A stretch of DNA of 14,100 bases from Candidatus Pacearchaeota archaeon CG11_big_fil_rev_8_21_14_0_20_30_13 (GCA_002762735.1 PCVV01000035.1:350-14449); one strand, 5' to 3'. Shown: positions 1 to 8,884, counted from the stretch's first letter. The notes: generated by a model from the sequence alone, not told the origin. Numbers and translations: made by a program.

Positions 1-23
1 GTTGGAGAAAAAATAACATTAAA

Positions 24-3000
24 ATGAAAAAAAATAATTTAGTTGTTTTAATAGCATTTTTTCTAATTTTTGAAATATTCCTAGTATCTGGAGTTATTCT
101 TGATAATAATCAAGATTTTAATGAAAATCAATTTAGTTTAGATAATAGAGAGATTATTTCTTCTTCGCAAAATTTAATTTATGATAAATCATTTCTTAAC
201 AAAGAAAATTTTAATGAGGGAGATTATTCTGGATATATTATAGAATTTGAAGAACTTTCCATAACAGAAAAAAGAGTAGAATTAGAAAAAGCTGTAGAGA
301 GCAACAAAAATTTATTTTTAACAAAGATCCCAATAATTAAAGAATTCTTTATGACATCTGATAATCTTAATCCGAGGATTCAAAGATATGAATATAAAAT
401 CAATGCAGAACATGAAAATTTGAAAATAAAAATATCTGATAAAATATCCGCTGCTTCTGATTCAAATTCTAAGGAAATTTTAAGGGAATACAAACTTGTT
501 TTCAATGGGCTTGCATTAGATATTTCAGATGAAGATGCTAAAGAGATTGAGAAAATTAAAGGGATAAAAAGAGTTTATCCGAATTATAAAGTTCAGGCTA
601 CTTTAATGGATTCTGTCCCATTAATTCAAGAGGGGGTTTTAGCTGGGCAGTTAGATAGAAATGGAAATGATTGTACTATTTCTGGAGAAGAATGTTTAAC
701 TGGAGAAGGAGTTACCATCGCGATTATAGATACAGGTGTTGATTATACACATCCTGATTTAGGTGGAAGTGTTGTCGAGGAGAATATTATGAAAAAAATT
801 ACTTCTAATAGATTAGATCTTTGGGGGCATCCCGATGATGCATATAAGTCTGATCAACAAATTTCTTTAAATAATAATCGTCTTGTTTTTTATAGTGGGC
901 GAGAAGTATATCTGTACAGTTTATTAACGAACAGTACTCAAATTCTTTTTGAAAGTCCATCAAGAGTTATTAAGCTAGATTTAGAGAATGAATTTCTTGC
1001 ATATTTTAACGAAGATGGAGCTTATGTCTATAATCTAAATACTAAGGAGACAAAAGAAATAAATACTTATATTGAAAACGATGCCGATGTTGGGACTATT
1101 CATATTAGGGGCGATAAGGTAGTATATGGAATAATACATTCAAATAGTCCCGAGATTGTAATTTATGATATTCCCTCAGAGCAAAAAAGTATCCTTCCTA
1201 TGAGAAGTTGGTCTAGTGATGTGAGTCCAAAATTATCTGGAGATTTAATAGCCTACTCTCTTTCTACAGGACCCTGTTATGACTCTATTGTATTATATAA
1301 TATCACTTCGGGGACAACTTTTGAGATTTCTCCTTCAAATGTTGGTCCTGTGCTGGATTTTAAGGGAGATAAGATATTATATTTAGAATGTAGTAAAAAT
1401 GATTTTGATTATTCTTGGAAACATTACAGGGTTTATGACTTATCTACCGGGATTTCAACTCCTTTTTATACCGGATTTGTGTCAGAGGGTGTTGAAACTA
1501 CTTCTATTGGAGGAACTTTTGGATGGATTAACAAAGGTATTCTTACACAAAATTATATTTATTTTTCTAAGGATGTAAATGCTAATCGTGCGGTGATATA
1601 TGATTCTTTAAGAGAAAAATATTTTCAATTGAATGTTTTCTTAGATTCTGGGGTATTGGTGGCAGAAAATGATACACTTTGTTTTTTAGATAAAACTTTT
1701 AATTTGTACTGTCATGAATATAATTCTTCTTACGACTATTCAATTCCAGAAGTTTCATTTAATTCGAAAGTTATTGGAGGTTATGATTTTATAAAGAATA
1801 ATGCTGATCCAATGGATGATCATGGTCATGGAACTCATGTTGCTTCAACCGCTGCAGGAAATAGAGATTGGAATAATGACGGGAAATTAAAACCTAACAA
1901 AGGATTAAGTGGCGTTGCACCTGGTGCAAAAATTTTAGCATATAAAGTTTTAGATTCTCATGGAAGGGGTCTTATGGAAGGAGTTGTTGCTGCAATAGAA
2001 AGAGCAGTCGATCCTAATCAGGATGGAGATTTTTCAGATCATGCCGATATTATTAGTATGAGTCTTGGTGCAAGTTGTATGGGGTTATATTCTGATTTTT
2101 GTGGTCCTAATGATCCGATATCTCAAGCAGTAGATGTTGCATCAGATGCAGGTGTTGTTGTGGTGATTTCTGCAGGAAATTCTGGTCCTAGCGGAAAAAC
2201 CATTGCCACTCCAGGAACTGCTAGAAATGCAATTACCGTAGGTGCAACAGACAAGCAAGATAATCTTGCATCTTTTAGTTCAAAAGGTCCTGTAATTTGG
2301 GAGGATGAAAATGAAAATGAAAAGGTAATTATTAAACCAGATGTTCTTGCCCCAGGTGTTAATATTTGTGCCGCACAATCTTCAAATAAACCATGGGATA
2401 ATAAAAAATGTTTTGATGATACTCATATTTCTATTTCAGGAACATCCATGGCTACCCCTCATGTTGCAGGAGTTGTTGCATTGTTATTGCAAAAAAATCC
2501 AGTTTGGACGCCAGAGGAAATAAAATCTGCATTAAAAGGAACAGCAAAAGATTTGGGTCTTTCTCCTACTGAGCAGGGAAGTGGGAGGATTAATCTTAAA
2601 GAAGCTATGAAGATTAAGGGCAAACCCTTAATTGCTGAATTAAATGAGATGAATTATAAAATTTCTGGAATTATAGATATAGAAGGAACTGCTGGAGGAG
2701 ATAATTTTGAAAGATATGAAGTTTCTTACATAGAAGAAGACAAAAATTGGAATTTGATTTGCTCAGGAACACGGGAAGTTCATAAGGGGGTTTTATGTGG
2801 CGGATTTGATAGCTCTTTGATTGAGGGGGATTCCTATTTGAGGTTAAGCGTTTTTGGAGATAAAGGGAAGATCCTTTTTTCTTATAATCTCTTTATTTCT
2901 AAAAATCTGGAAATAAATTATCCCGAAGATGAATATCTCGCTTTTGAGGAAGATATTATAGAAATAAGGGGCATAGTTCATAATGGTAATCTTTCGAATT

Positions 3001-4874
3001 ACAAAATTTTAGTTGATGGAGTAAATCCTCAAACAAGAGAAATGGAATTAACAAACAATGGAAAAACATCAGTTATTAAGGATATTTTGGGTTATTGGAA
3101 TATTTCGGGAATAGGTGAGGGATATCATAGCTTATCTATTGAAATTAATCTAAAAAACGGAACAACTTTATCTTCTGGAAAAAATCAATGGATTTATATT
3201 GACCCCTATTTAATAAAAGATGCTGTAAGAAATGTTAATTCTGAGGTATACGTCCCGGTAGTTTCAGGAGATGTTTATGGAGATAAAAAAGAAGAAATTA
3301 TATTTAAGGATTATTCAGGATATCTTCATGTTTTAGATAGCGGGGGGAATTATGTTCCCGGTTGGCCGAGAAAAATTGATAGGGGGGGGTGGCTTTCAGA
3401 TACAACTCCTGTTTTGGCTGATCTGAACGGAGATGAGAAATTGGAAATTGTAATTCAGTCAAGCTCATCCAATTATTTTGAAAATTTTGGAACTATTGAT
3501 GAAACTTTTCTTATTATTTTATATTCTGATGGATCAAATAAAACTTTTATTTTTCCAAAAGCGAATGAAGGGCCACCTACCATTACTCCGGTTGTCGCAG
3601 ATTTAAATAATGATGGCAAATTGGAAGTTATATCCTCTTTTGGTTATGATGGGTCACTTAGTATATTTGATAATAACTTAAATTTAATTCAGTCTTATTT
3701 AGGGAGAAGTGTTATTGGGAAAAGTATAGGATCATCACCAGTTGTCGCAGATTTAAATAATGATGGCAAATTGGAAGTTATAATTGTTACCCAAAATGAA
3801 TACGAGGGAAGATTTTTGCACGCTTTAAAATTAGATGGTTCTAATGTATTTCCCCCAATCAACTTTCAAACCGAAGATGAAAATATTTATGTTACCGGAC
3901 AAAATAATCTTGCAATAGGGGATATTGATAAAGATGGTGAAAAAGAAATAATTATTTCTTATGAAGGACATCTTACCGTTTATAATGAAGATGGGACTAT
4001 TCAAGAAGGAAATTGGCCAAAATCTTTTAATGAAATTAGTAGTGAAGGATTAATATCCCTTGCAGACATTGATGGTGACGGTTATTTAGAAATCTTTTTT
4101 GGTTCTTATTCAGGTAACCTATATGGATATAAATATAATGGGGCTCTTTTGGAAGGATGGGAATACAAAGGGGTTGGGGCGTCTCTCTTTTCCTTGATTG
4201 CGGGAGATATAAACAATGATGGCGAAATTGATTTAGTTGGTGGGACTGCTGATTATAGGAATAACGCGCCTAAAGGAAAAATTTATTCTTTTGATGCGGC
4301 TGCAAGAAATCTTAATAAAGGTTGGCCAAAACCAATTAACTCTTTGATTGGAAACAGGCTTCAAGACCCACCTCATATGAGTCCAATTATTTCTGACTTC
4401 AATAAAGATGGACTAATTGACATATTTTTTGTTAGTTCAGACGGTACAATTTACTTATGGAATTTAAACTCCCCTTATAATCCAGATAAAATGGATTGGT
4501 CAATGTTTCAACATGATTCCCAACATACAGGTTGCTATGACTGTAATTTAAAGATTAATCTAATTAACCAAACTTCTCTTTCAAAAATCCAAAATTTTGG
4601 GAATATAAATAAAAGTATACTTTTGTCAATAAATCTTCAAAAATTTGAAAATAACAATTGGATAAACAATAGGGAGATTATCAATGGAAGTTATAACATA
4701 TTGGCTAATGAGAGTTTAGACTTGAGGGAATTATTCAACAGTAAGAATGTAAAAATAAAATTCCCAGGAAAGTATAGATTAAATATAACAGCGACCGATT
4801 CTTCTAGGAAAACAGTCCTAGTTAGTTCTTTAAATGAATTTAATGTCTCTTCTCTTTTAATTAATGCAGAATAG
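24..4874 (+). CDS. Secreted multidomain subtilisin-like (S8) serine protease with inserted propeller and FG-GAP repeats
   Basis: Predicted exported S8 endopeptidase of 1616 aa. Order: signal peptide (about 1-24); I9-like inhibitory prodomain (about 68-190, ending near VYPNYKV at 184); catalytic domain (about 228-860); Ig-like beta domains (about 865-1075); eight FG-GAP/VCBS-type repeats (about 1082-1506) with D-x-(D/N)-x-D-G calcium-type loops, closing with WSMFQHDSQHTG; a last beta-rich domain to 1616. The triad is complete: Asp236 (IIDTGVD), His602 (HGHGTHVA), Ser808 (GTSMATPH), with oxyanion Asn719 (AGNSGP). Asp and His are 366 residues apart instead of about 40, because a propeller-like insert sits between them. 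No C-terminal membrane anchor is visible, so it is probably released or held by its beta domains. ATG 24 directly precedes the signal peptide; its promoter lies outside the window. The protease class is near certain; the substrate is unknown. Confidence 0.95.
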   Translation: MKKNNLVVLIAFFLIFEIFLVSGVILDNNQDFNENQFSLDNREIISSSQNLIYDKSFLNKENFNEGDYSGYIIEFEELSITEKRVELEKAVESNKNLFLTKIPIIKEFFMTSDNLNPRIQRYEYKINAEHENLKIKISDKISAASDSNSKEILREYKLVFNGLALDISDEDAKEIEKIKGIKRVYPNYKVQATLMDSVPLIQEGVLAGQLDRNGNDCTISGEECLTGEGVTIAIIDTGVDYTHPDLGGSVVEENIMKKITSNRLDLWGHPDDAYKSDQQISLNNNRLVFYSGREVYLYSLLTNSTQILFESPSRVIKLDLENEFLAYFNEDGAYVYNLNTKETKEINTYIENDADVGTIHIRGDKVVYGIIHSNSPEIVIYDIPSEQKSILPMRSWSSDVSPKLSGDLIAYSLSTGPCYDSIVLYNITSGTTFEISPSNVGPVLDFKGDKILYLECSKNDFDYSWKHYRVYDLSTGISTPFYTGFVSEGVETTSIGGTFGWINKGILTQNYIYFSKDVNANRAVIYDSLREKYFQLNVFLDSGVLVAENDTLCFLDKTFNLYCHEYNSSYDYSIPEVSFNSKVIGGYDFIKNNADPMDDHGHGTHVASTAAGNRDWNNDGKLKPNKGLSGVAPGAKILAYKVLDSHGRGLMEGVVAAIERAVDPNQDGDFSDHADIISMSLGASCMGLYSDFCGPNDPISQAVDVASDAGVVVVISAGNSGPSGKTIATPGTARNAITVGATDKQDNLASFSSKGPVIWEDENENEKVIIKPDVLAPGVNICAAQSSNKPWDNKKCFDDTHISISGTSMATPHVAGVVALLLQKNPVWTPEEIKSALKGTAKDLGLSPTEQGSGRINLKEAMKIKGKPLIAELNEMNYKISGIIDIEGTAGGDNFERYEVSYIEEDKNWNLICSGTREVHKGVLCGGFDSSLIEGDSYLRLSVFGDKGKILFSYNLFISKNLEINYPEDEYLAFEEDIIEIRGIVHNGNLSNYKILVDGVNPQTREMELTNNGKTSVIKDILGYWNISGIGEGYHSLSIEINLKNGTTLSSGKNQWIYIDPYLIKDAVRNVNSEVYVPVVSGDVYGDKKEEIIFKDYSGYLHVLDSGGNYVPGWPRKIDRGGWLSDTTPVLADLNGDEKLEIVIQSSSSNYFENFGTIDETFLIILYSDGSNKTFIFPKANEGPPTITPVVADLNNDGKLEVISSFGYDGSLSIFDNNLNLIQSYLGRSVIGKSIGSSPVVADLNNDGKLEVIIVTQNEYEGRFLHALKLDGSNVFPPINFQTEDENIYVTGQNNLAIGDIDKDGEKEIIISYEGHLTVYNEDGTIQEGNWPKSFNEISSEGLISLADIDGDGYLEIFFGSYSGNLYGYKYNGALLEGWEYKGVGASLFSLIAGDINNDGEIDLVGGTADYRNNAPKGKIYSFDAAARNLNKGWPKPINSLIGNRLQDPPHMSPIISDFNKDGLIDIFFVSSDGTIYLWNLNSPYNPDKMDWSMFQHDSQHTGCYDCNLKINLINQTSLSKIQNFGNINKSILLSINLQKFENNNWINNREIINGSYNILANESLDLRELFNSKNVKIKFPGKYRLNITATDSSRKTVLVSSLNEFNVSSLLINAE
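771..1748 (+). other. Propeller-like domain inserted in the S8 catalytic domain
   Basis: Residues about 250-575 of the protease interrupt the conserved passage that normally runs from HPDLGG directly to KVIGGYDF. The insert has about seven copies of a loose unit: a hydrophobic strand of the type LVFYS, LAYFN, VVYGI, IAYSL, ILYLE, IYFSK or LCFLD, followed 10-20 residues later by a strand such as VYLYS, AYVYN, IVIYD, IVLYN, RVYDL or AVIYD, and then a short turn often carrying T or S. This is the pattern of TolB/YncE-like beta-propellers, and seven units would make a closed ring. The fold is inferred from repeat spacing only. Expected position: a surface loop beside the active site, where it could gate or select substrates. 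Confidence 0.7.
3591..3632 (+). repeat. 42-bp exact direct repeat, copy 1 (FG-GAP loop)
   Basis: Identical to 3741-3782, 150 bp downstream in the same frame. It encodes VVADLNNDGKLEVI, the calcium-type loop of one FG-GAP repeat. Identity extends through all third codon positions, while the flanking bases differ at once on both sides. Confidence 0.95.
3741..3782 (+). repeat. 42-bp exact direct repeat, copy 2 (FG-GAP loop)
   Basis: Second copy of the block at 3591-3632, in the next FG-GAP repeat. Other FG-GAP loops in the gene encode similar residues with different codons, so this pair looks like a recent local gene conversion or duplication rather than shared ancestry alone. Confidence 0.95.
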
Positions 4875-4968
4875 TAATGAGATTAAAAAGGCAAATTTTC
4901 TGATTGGGGATGGGATAAATTTCAGTTTTTCTTCTTCAGAATTAATTAAAAAAGAAACCTTCAAACAT

Positions 4969-4978
4969 AATATTTAAT
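4969..4978 (+). promoter_or_regulatory. Possible TATA box for the pilus-like gene run
   Basis: AATATTTAAT-like AT block in the 137-bp gap after the protease. Transcription starting about 25 nt downstream would leave roughly 13 nt of leader before ATG 5012, which contains a purine-rich GAGATAAG. This does not fit the 21-nt spacing seen at four other starts in the window, so the call is weak. The rest of the gap (4875-5011) holds a T-rich stretch at about 4923-4937 that could end the protease transcript. Confidence 0.35.
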
Positions 4979-5011
4979 AACTTATTTTCTTTTAAATTAA
5001 AAAGAGATAAG

Positions 5012-5179
5012 ATGGATAAAGGAAAAATTGCTTCTGTTAAAGAGTCTATTAATTCAATAGAGAGAAATTTAGAAAAATTAAAATTGGTTATGAAGAATGG
5101 AAATGACGAAGAATTTAACAAATTGAAAAATGATTCTGTAAATTTAACAAAGAAAATTGAATCGGAATCTTCCTCATAA
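5012..5179 (+). CDS. Small coiled-coil hypothetical protein
   Basis: A 55-residue ORF from ATG 5012 to TAA 5179. It is charged, has no membrane segment and no Cys. Residues about 5-50 look continuously alpha-helical with a heptad-like spread of I/L/V (IASVKESINSIERNLEKLK, then LKNDSVNLTKKI), and the tail is Ser-rich (ESESSS). I do not recognise a family. It lies 8 nt before the first platform-protein gene and is preceded by a possible promoter, so it is probably the first gene of the pilus-like run and could be a soluble partner of that machinery. The position and the clean helical pattern support a real gene; the function is unknown. Confidence 0.6.
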   Translation: MDKGKIASVKESINSIERNLEKLKLVMKNGNDEEFNKLKNDSVNLTKKIESESSS

Positions 5180-5187
5180 AAACAAAA

Positions 5188-6510
5188 ATGATTAAAGAAT
5201 ATAAGGAAACAATAGAATCTTTCGGAAAATTGAAAATAATTTTTTCTGAAATTGAAAAAACTTCAAAGTTCAGAGATAAATCAAAAACTGACGCTGAAAA
5301 ACGTATGTTTGACTCTCAGATGAAGAGTTTAGACAAAAAGCTCAAAGAAGCTGCTTCCGAAGTTAAGATTTTTTTTGGAAGAATTTTATTTGAGAAACTC
5401 CTTGATCCAGAAGAGATTGAAAAAGAGTTAGAACATTCTTCAGAAGAAAGATTAGACACTGAACAAAAATTAAGAACCAAAGGAGGAAGGATATTTACCT
5501 TAAAAGAAATTCTTCCAAACGAGCTTGAAAATGAAACTGTTAAAAGAATAAAAAAGAAAAAAAAGGAAAAAGAGAAGGAAGTAGAAATGCAAAAGAAGAA
5601 AAAAGATTCTTCTTATTATACCAAGATTTCAAGTAAATTCTTTTCTAAAGTTTCTCTAAAACTTTTATCTAAAGAATCTTTTGCAAAAATGGAAGAAGAA
5701 CTTGTAAAAGCAAATTTAAGTTATACACCAGTTGGATATGTCTCAATAATTTTAATGACGACATTTCTCTCACTTTTTGTAGGGGGGTTCTTATTTTTCT
5801 TCTTTTTATTTTTTAATTTTACCGCAACACTTCCAATAATCTCTAGAGCACAAGAAACTATAGATATTCGGTTTTTGAGAACTTTTTGGATTCTGATTGT
5901 AGTTCCAATTGTAACGTTTATTTTAATGTATATTTATCCCTCCCTAGAAAAGAAAAGTGCAGAAATAGAAATAGATGCCGAGTTACCATTTGCGACAATT
6001 AGTATGTCTGCTATTTCTGGTTCAATGATGAATCCTGCGAGGATATTCGAAATTTTAATTTCAACAAAAGACTATCCTGCGCTTAAAAAAGAATTTACTA
6101 AAATGATAAATGAGATTAATCTTTATGGGTATGATTTTGTTAGTGCTTTAAAGAATACTTCTAAGAATTCTCCTAGTAAAAAACTTTCTGAACTTTTGAA
6201 TGGTCTTGCAACAACAATAACTTCTGGAGGAGATTTAACGAATTTTTTTGATGAACGTGCAGAAACTCTTTTGTTTAATTACCGACTTGAACAAGAAAGA
6301 TCTTCAAGAACTGCCGAGACTTTTATGGATATATATATTAGTCTTTTGATTGCTGCACCGATGATTCTTATGTTGCTTATGATAATCATGAAAATAAGTG
6401 GTCTCGGAATAACAATGAGTTTTTTAACTATATCTTTACTAATAAGTTTAGTGGTCATAATAGTAAATATTATCTTTTTGGCATTTTTGCACTTAAAAAA
6501 AAATAAATAA
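5188..6510 (+). CDS. Type II secretion/type IV pilus platform protein, T2SSF (TadB/TadC, ArlJ-like) family
   Basis: Integral inner-membrane platform protein of a type IV pilus-like or secretion assembly; in this family it couples the assembly ATPase to pilin insertion. The 440 aa divide into a long charged cytoplasmic N-terminus (1-170) with a Lys/Glu-rich coiled stretch (about 118-140), membrane segments at about 184-212 and 231-251, a T2SSF cytoplasmic helical domain (about 262-378) and a pair of membrane segments (about 380-402 and 408-436). ELPFATISMSAISGS at 265-279 matches the usual start of the T2SSF domain, and GGDL at 347-350 is the conserved turn. Archaeal ArlJ usually carries two T2SSF domains in one chain; here there is one, and the second is encoded by the next gene, whose ATG overlaps this stop by 1 nt. 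No assembly ATPase is present in the window. Confidence 0.85.
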   Translation: MIKEYKETIESFGKLKIIFSEIEKTSKFRDKSKTDAEKRMFDSQMKSLDKKLKEAASEVKIFFGRILFEKLLDPEEIEKELEHSSEERLDTEQKLRTKGGRIFTLKEILPNELENETVKRIKKKKKEKEKEVEMQKKKKDSSYYTKISSKFFSKVSLKLLSKESFAKMEEELVKANLSYTPVGYVSIILMTTFLSLFVGGFLFFFFLFFNFTATLPIISRAQETIDIRFLRTFWILIVVPIVTFILMYIYPSLEKKSAEIEIDAELPFATISMSAISGSMMNPARIFEILISTKDYPALKKEFTKMINEINLYGYDFVSALKNTSKNSPSKKLSELLNGLATTITSGGDLTNFFDERAETLLFNYRLEQERSSRTAETFMDIYISLLIAAPMILMLLMIIMKISGLGITMSFLTISLLISLVVIIVNIIFLAFLHLKKNK

Positions 6511-7352
6511 TGGAATTCAAGGATAGGGACTTAATAGGAATCGTGATTGCAATTGTCGCAATAGCAGCTGCTAGATTTTATTTTGATCCCAAATATTTTG
6601 CATTAATTGCTGGAGCGGGAATTATCATCGGAGCACTTCCTATAATAATGAGAGTTGTTAAAGAAAATAAAATTGCTCAAGAAAAAGAGGATATGTTCTT
6701 AGAATTCTCTAGAAATTTAGTTGAAAGTGTAAAAACGGGGACACCTATTAGTAAGAGTATTGTAAATGTGGCAGATAAAAATTATGGATATTTAACTCCC
6801 CATGTAAAAAAGCTTGCAAACCAAATTGCTTTGGGAATTCCTTTGACAAAAGCACTAGATATTTTTTCAAAAGATGCAGATAATAATTCAATTTCCAGAT
6901 CATTAACTTTAATAGGTCAAGCCGAAAGGGCTGGAGGGGATATTGGAGAGATCTTGGAAGCAGTTGCAGATGCAGTAAGTATGACGGACAAATTAAAAAA
7001 AGAAAGAAAGTCAGTAATTTCTTCTCTTGTTAGTCAAGGATATATCATTTTTTTAGTTTTTATTATAATTCTTCTTGTTTTGCAATTTCAAATCGTTCCG
7101 ATGGTTTCCGGAATAGGAAGTGTTGGAGGAACTTTAGGTTTTGGAGTAGGATCTTCATTTGATCCAACCACGGGGCAACAAGAAATTGCAAGTGCCTTTT
7201 TATATTTAATTTTAGTTCAAGGATTTTTTACTGGATTAACCATTGGTAAACTTTCAGAGGGGACATTTAAAGCAGGAATAAGACATTCTTTCTCTCTAAT
7301 GTTTTTGTCGTTTATTATTTCGACTGCAGCAAATCTTCTCTTTGTAAAATAA
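6510..7352 (+). CDS. Second T2SSF-family platform protein (TadB/TadC-like)
   Basis: Membrane protein of 280 aa that pairs with the preceding gene. It has two N-terminal membrane segments (about 8-22 and 30-48), a cytoplasmic T2SSF helical domain (about 58-170) containing the family features LVESVKTGTPIS and AERAGGDIGEIL, then membrane segments at about 172-197, 225-245 and 258-278. The start ATG is in the sequence TAATG shared with the previous stop, which implies translational coupling and a fixed ratio of the two products. Together they would supply the two T2SSF domains that ArlJ-type proteins carry in one polypeptide, as TadB and TadC do in Tad pili. The family call is secure; whether the machine builds pili or secretes protein cannot be told from this window. 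Confidence 0.85.
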   Translation: MEFKDRDLIGIVIAIVAIAAARFYFDPKYFALIAGAGIIIGALPIIMRVVKENKIAQEKEDMFLEFSRNLVESVKTGTPISKSIVNVADKNYGYLTPHVKKLANQIALGIPLTKALDIFSKDADNNSISRSLTLIGQAERAGGDIGEILEAVADAVSMTDKLKKERKSVISSLVSQGYIIFLVFIIILLVLQFQIVPMVSGIGSVGGTLGFGVGSSFDPTTGQQEIASAFLYLILVQGFFTGLTIGKLSEGTFKAGIRHSFSLMFLSFIISTAANLLFVK

Positions 7353-7353
7353 T

Positions 7354-8037
7354 ATGAAAAAAGTAAACAAAAAAGGTTCGCATGTAAGTATGATCCTGTC
7401 TTTCATAATCTTTGTAGTCGCGCTACTTTTTATCTATGTAATTGTAAGTGCGACAATTTTAAGAGCAGAACCGGTAAAAAATGAAATTTCTCATCTTGAG
7501 GAAAATGTTTTGAAAGCTATCACTTCTGAAGTTTGGGTTTTGAGATTTTCTGAAGAGGATTTATCTCCTCCTTGTTTTAGTTTATCCAAACCAGAATCTT
7601 TAGAAGGAGAATCTGCAATTGCATTTAATGATTCAGGGCAAATTAACTCTTCAATTTCAGGAGATGAAATTCTAGTGGATGGAGGAAGTAGTTTTGTAAA
7701 AATTTATTTTTCAAATCTTATTACTAATGAGGATTCTTCGTTATCAGGATGTATCTCTATCTTCCCAGATAGTGTTAGAAAAGAAAAGGTGATCTCTGAA
7801 GCCCAGATTCTGAACTTAATGGCAAATTTTTCAAATAATTATACAAAGTTGAAAGAAGAACTTGAAGTTCCGACAAGTATGGAATTAGACTTATACTTTG
7901 AGTACCAGAATGGAACTACAATTGGTGAGATAAAAAAAGATCCTAGTTCGGAAGTTTATTCAAAGGAATTAAATCTTTTTTTTCTTTCAAAATCTGCATC
8001 AAATGAGGAAGGAAAATTAAGAATAAAAATTTGGTAA
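7354..8037 (+). CDS. Pilin-like membrane-anchored protein
   Basis: A 227-aa protein with a short Lys-rich N-terminus (KKVNKKG), one hydrophobic helix (about 12-34) and a soluble beta-rich domain facing outward. KKG followed by a helix resembles the class III (prepilin) signal of archaeal type IV pilins, with possible cleavage after Gly8. The Glu usual at position +5 of mature pilins is not there (SHVSM), so it may be a minor pilin or an uncleaved anchor. There are only two Cys in the soluble part (PPCFS and SGCIS), which could form one disulfide. It starts one base after the platform gene's stop. The gene is clear; the pilin relationship is inferred from topology and neighbours. Confidence 0.7.
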   Translation: MKKVNKKGSHVSMILSFIIFVVALLFIYVIVSATILRAEPVKNEISHLEENVLKAITSEVWVLRFSEEDLSPPCFSLSKPESLEGESAIAFNDSGQINSSISGDEILVDGGSSFVKIYFSNLITNEDSSLSGCISIFPDSVRKEKVISEAQILNLMANFSNNYTKLKEELEVPTSMELDLYFEYQNGTTIGEIKKDPSSEVYSKELNLFFLSKSASNEEGKLRIKIW

Positions 8038-8043
8038 TTGAAA

Positions 8044-8478
8044 ATGGAAAAAGACAAAAATAAAAAAGGGTGGATAAAAATAGTTGAGGTATTTATGGCA
8101 ATTGCATTACTCTTAGGATTCTTGATGGTGATAATTTGGGCAATGGATCGTAGTGAAAAAAATATGTTTCTTACAGAGGAGAATAATATAAAAATTTTAA
8201 AGGGCATCGAAATAGAACCTTCTTTAAGAAATTCAGTTCTTTCTTTGGAGATTCCCTCTTATTCTGATGGGGAAAACTTTCCAACTGAATTAGAAGAATA
8301 TCTATCTAATAATACCCTTTTAGGACAAGAATGTCTTCTTTATGTTTGCGAAGCAACTGGGGAATGTAATATGGAAGTTGATCTAAACAAAGAAATTTAT
8401 TCTTCGGAAATTTTAATTTTTTCAAATTTAACTTCATACTCCCCAAGAAAATTAAAAGTCTTTTGTTACAATGCTTAA
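8044..8478 (+). CDS. Small pilin-like protein with four Cys in the soluble domain
   Basis: A 144-aa protein with N-terminus MEKDKNKKG followed by WIKIVEVF and a hydrophobic helix to about residue 32, then a roughly 110-residue soluble domain. Gly9 before an aromatic residue, and a Glu at +6, resemble an archaeal prepilin signal. Cys97, Cys102, Cys108 and Cys141 could form two disulfides outside the cell. I chose ATG 8044; an in-frame TTG at 8038 would add only two residues. It lies 6 nt after the previous pilin-like gene and its last codons overlap the archease start, so it is cotranscribed with both. I do not recognise a named family. The minor-pilin role is inference. Confidence 0.65.
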   Translation: MEKDKNKKGWIKIVEVFMAIALLLGFLMVIIWAMDRSEKNMFLTEENNIKILKGIEIEPSLRNSVLSLEIPSYSDGENFPTELEEYLSNNTLLGQECLLYVCEATGECNMEVDLNKEIYSSEILIFSNLTSYSPRKLKVFCYNA

Positions 8479-8884
8479 ATTCAAATTTTTCTCTCACACA
8501 GCAGATATAAAATTCAGAGCATATGGTAAAAATATAGAGGAATCTTTTAAAAATTCAGTTTATGCTTTAATAAAATCTATCTCAAATTCAAAAATTGAGG
8601 AATCAAAAAAAATCAAAATAAAAGTTTCAGGAAAAGACATGGAAAGTCTTTTGTATAATTTTTTAGAAGAAGTTTTATATTTGATAGATTCAAAAAACTT
8701 TTTTGTCTCTAAAGTAAGAAATATAAAAATAAATAAAAAAGTTTTTAATCTTTCAGCAGAATTCTCAGGGGATCTTGGAAAAAATCTTAAGATTTTTTCG
8801 CATGTAAAAGCGATAACCTACAACGAGATGTTTGTAAAAAAAATAAAGGAAAAATGGATCGTTCAAGTTGTGCTTGATGTTTAA
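8471..8884 (+). CDS. Archease, activator of the RNA ligase RtcB
   Basis: Archease (137 aa; family usual length about 140). It is a metal-binding cofactor that speeds guanylylation and turnover of the 3'-phosphate RNA ligase RtcB and widens its nucleotide use, so it acts in tRNA splicing and RNA repair. Visible family features are the N-terminal HTADIKFRAYG with the conserved Asp12, the central helix LLYNFLEEVLYLID, the late KAITYNEM, and the family-typical end VVLDV with a conserved acidic residue next to last. Its ATG lies 8 nt inside the preceding pilin-like gene, so translation is probably coupled to that gene. The rtcB region starts 51 bp downstream but has its own TATA box. The identification is strong; lodging in the pilus-like run may be mere operon packing. 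Confidence 0.92.
   Translation: MLKFKFFSHTADIKFRAYGKNIEESFKNSVYALIKSISNSKIEESKKIKIKVSGKDMESLLYNFLEEVLYLIDSKNFFVSKVRNIKINKKVFNLSAEFSGDLGKNLKIFSHVKAITYNEMFVKKIKEKWIVQVVLDV

Noticed and set aside
2341..2523. 60-codon plus-strand frame inside the protease gene
   Set aside because: It is an out-of-frame shadow of the catalytic Ser region of the S8 protease.
8038..8043. TTG as start of the small pilin-like protein
   Set aside because: An ATG lies two codons later and all other genes here use ATG.
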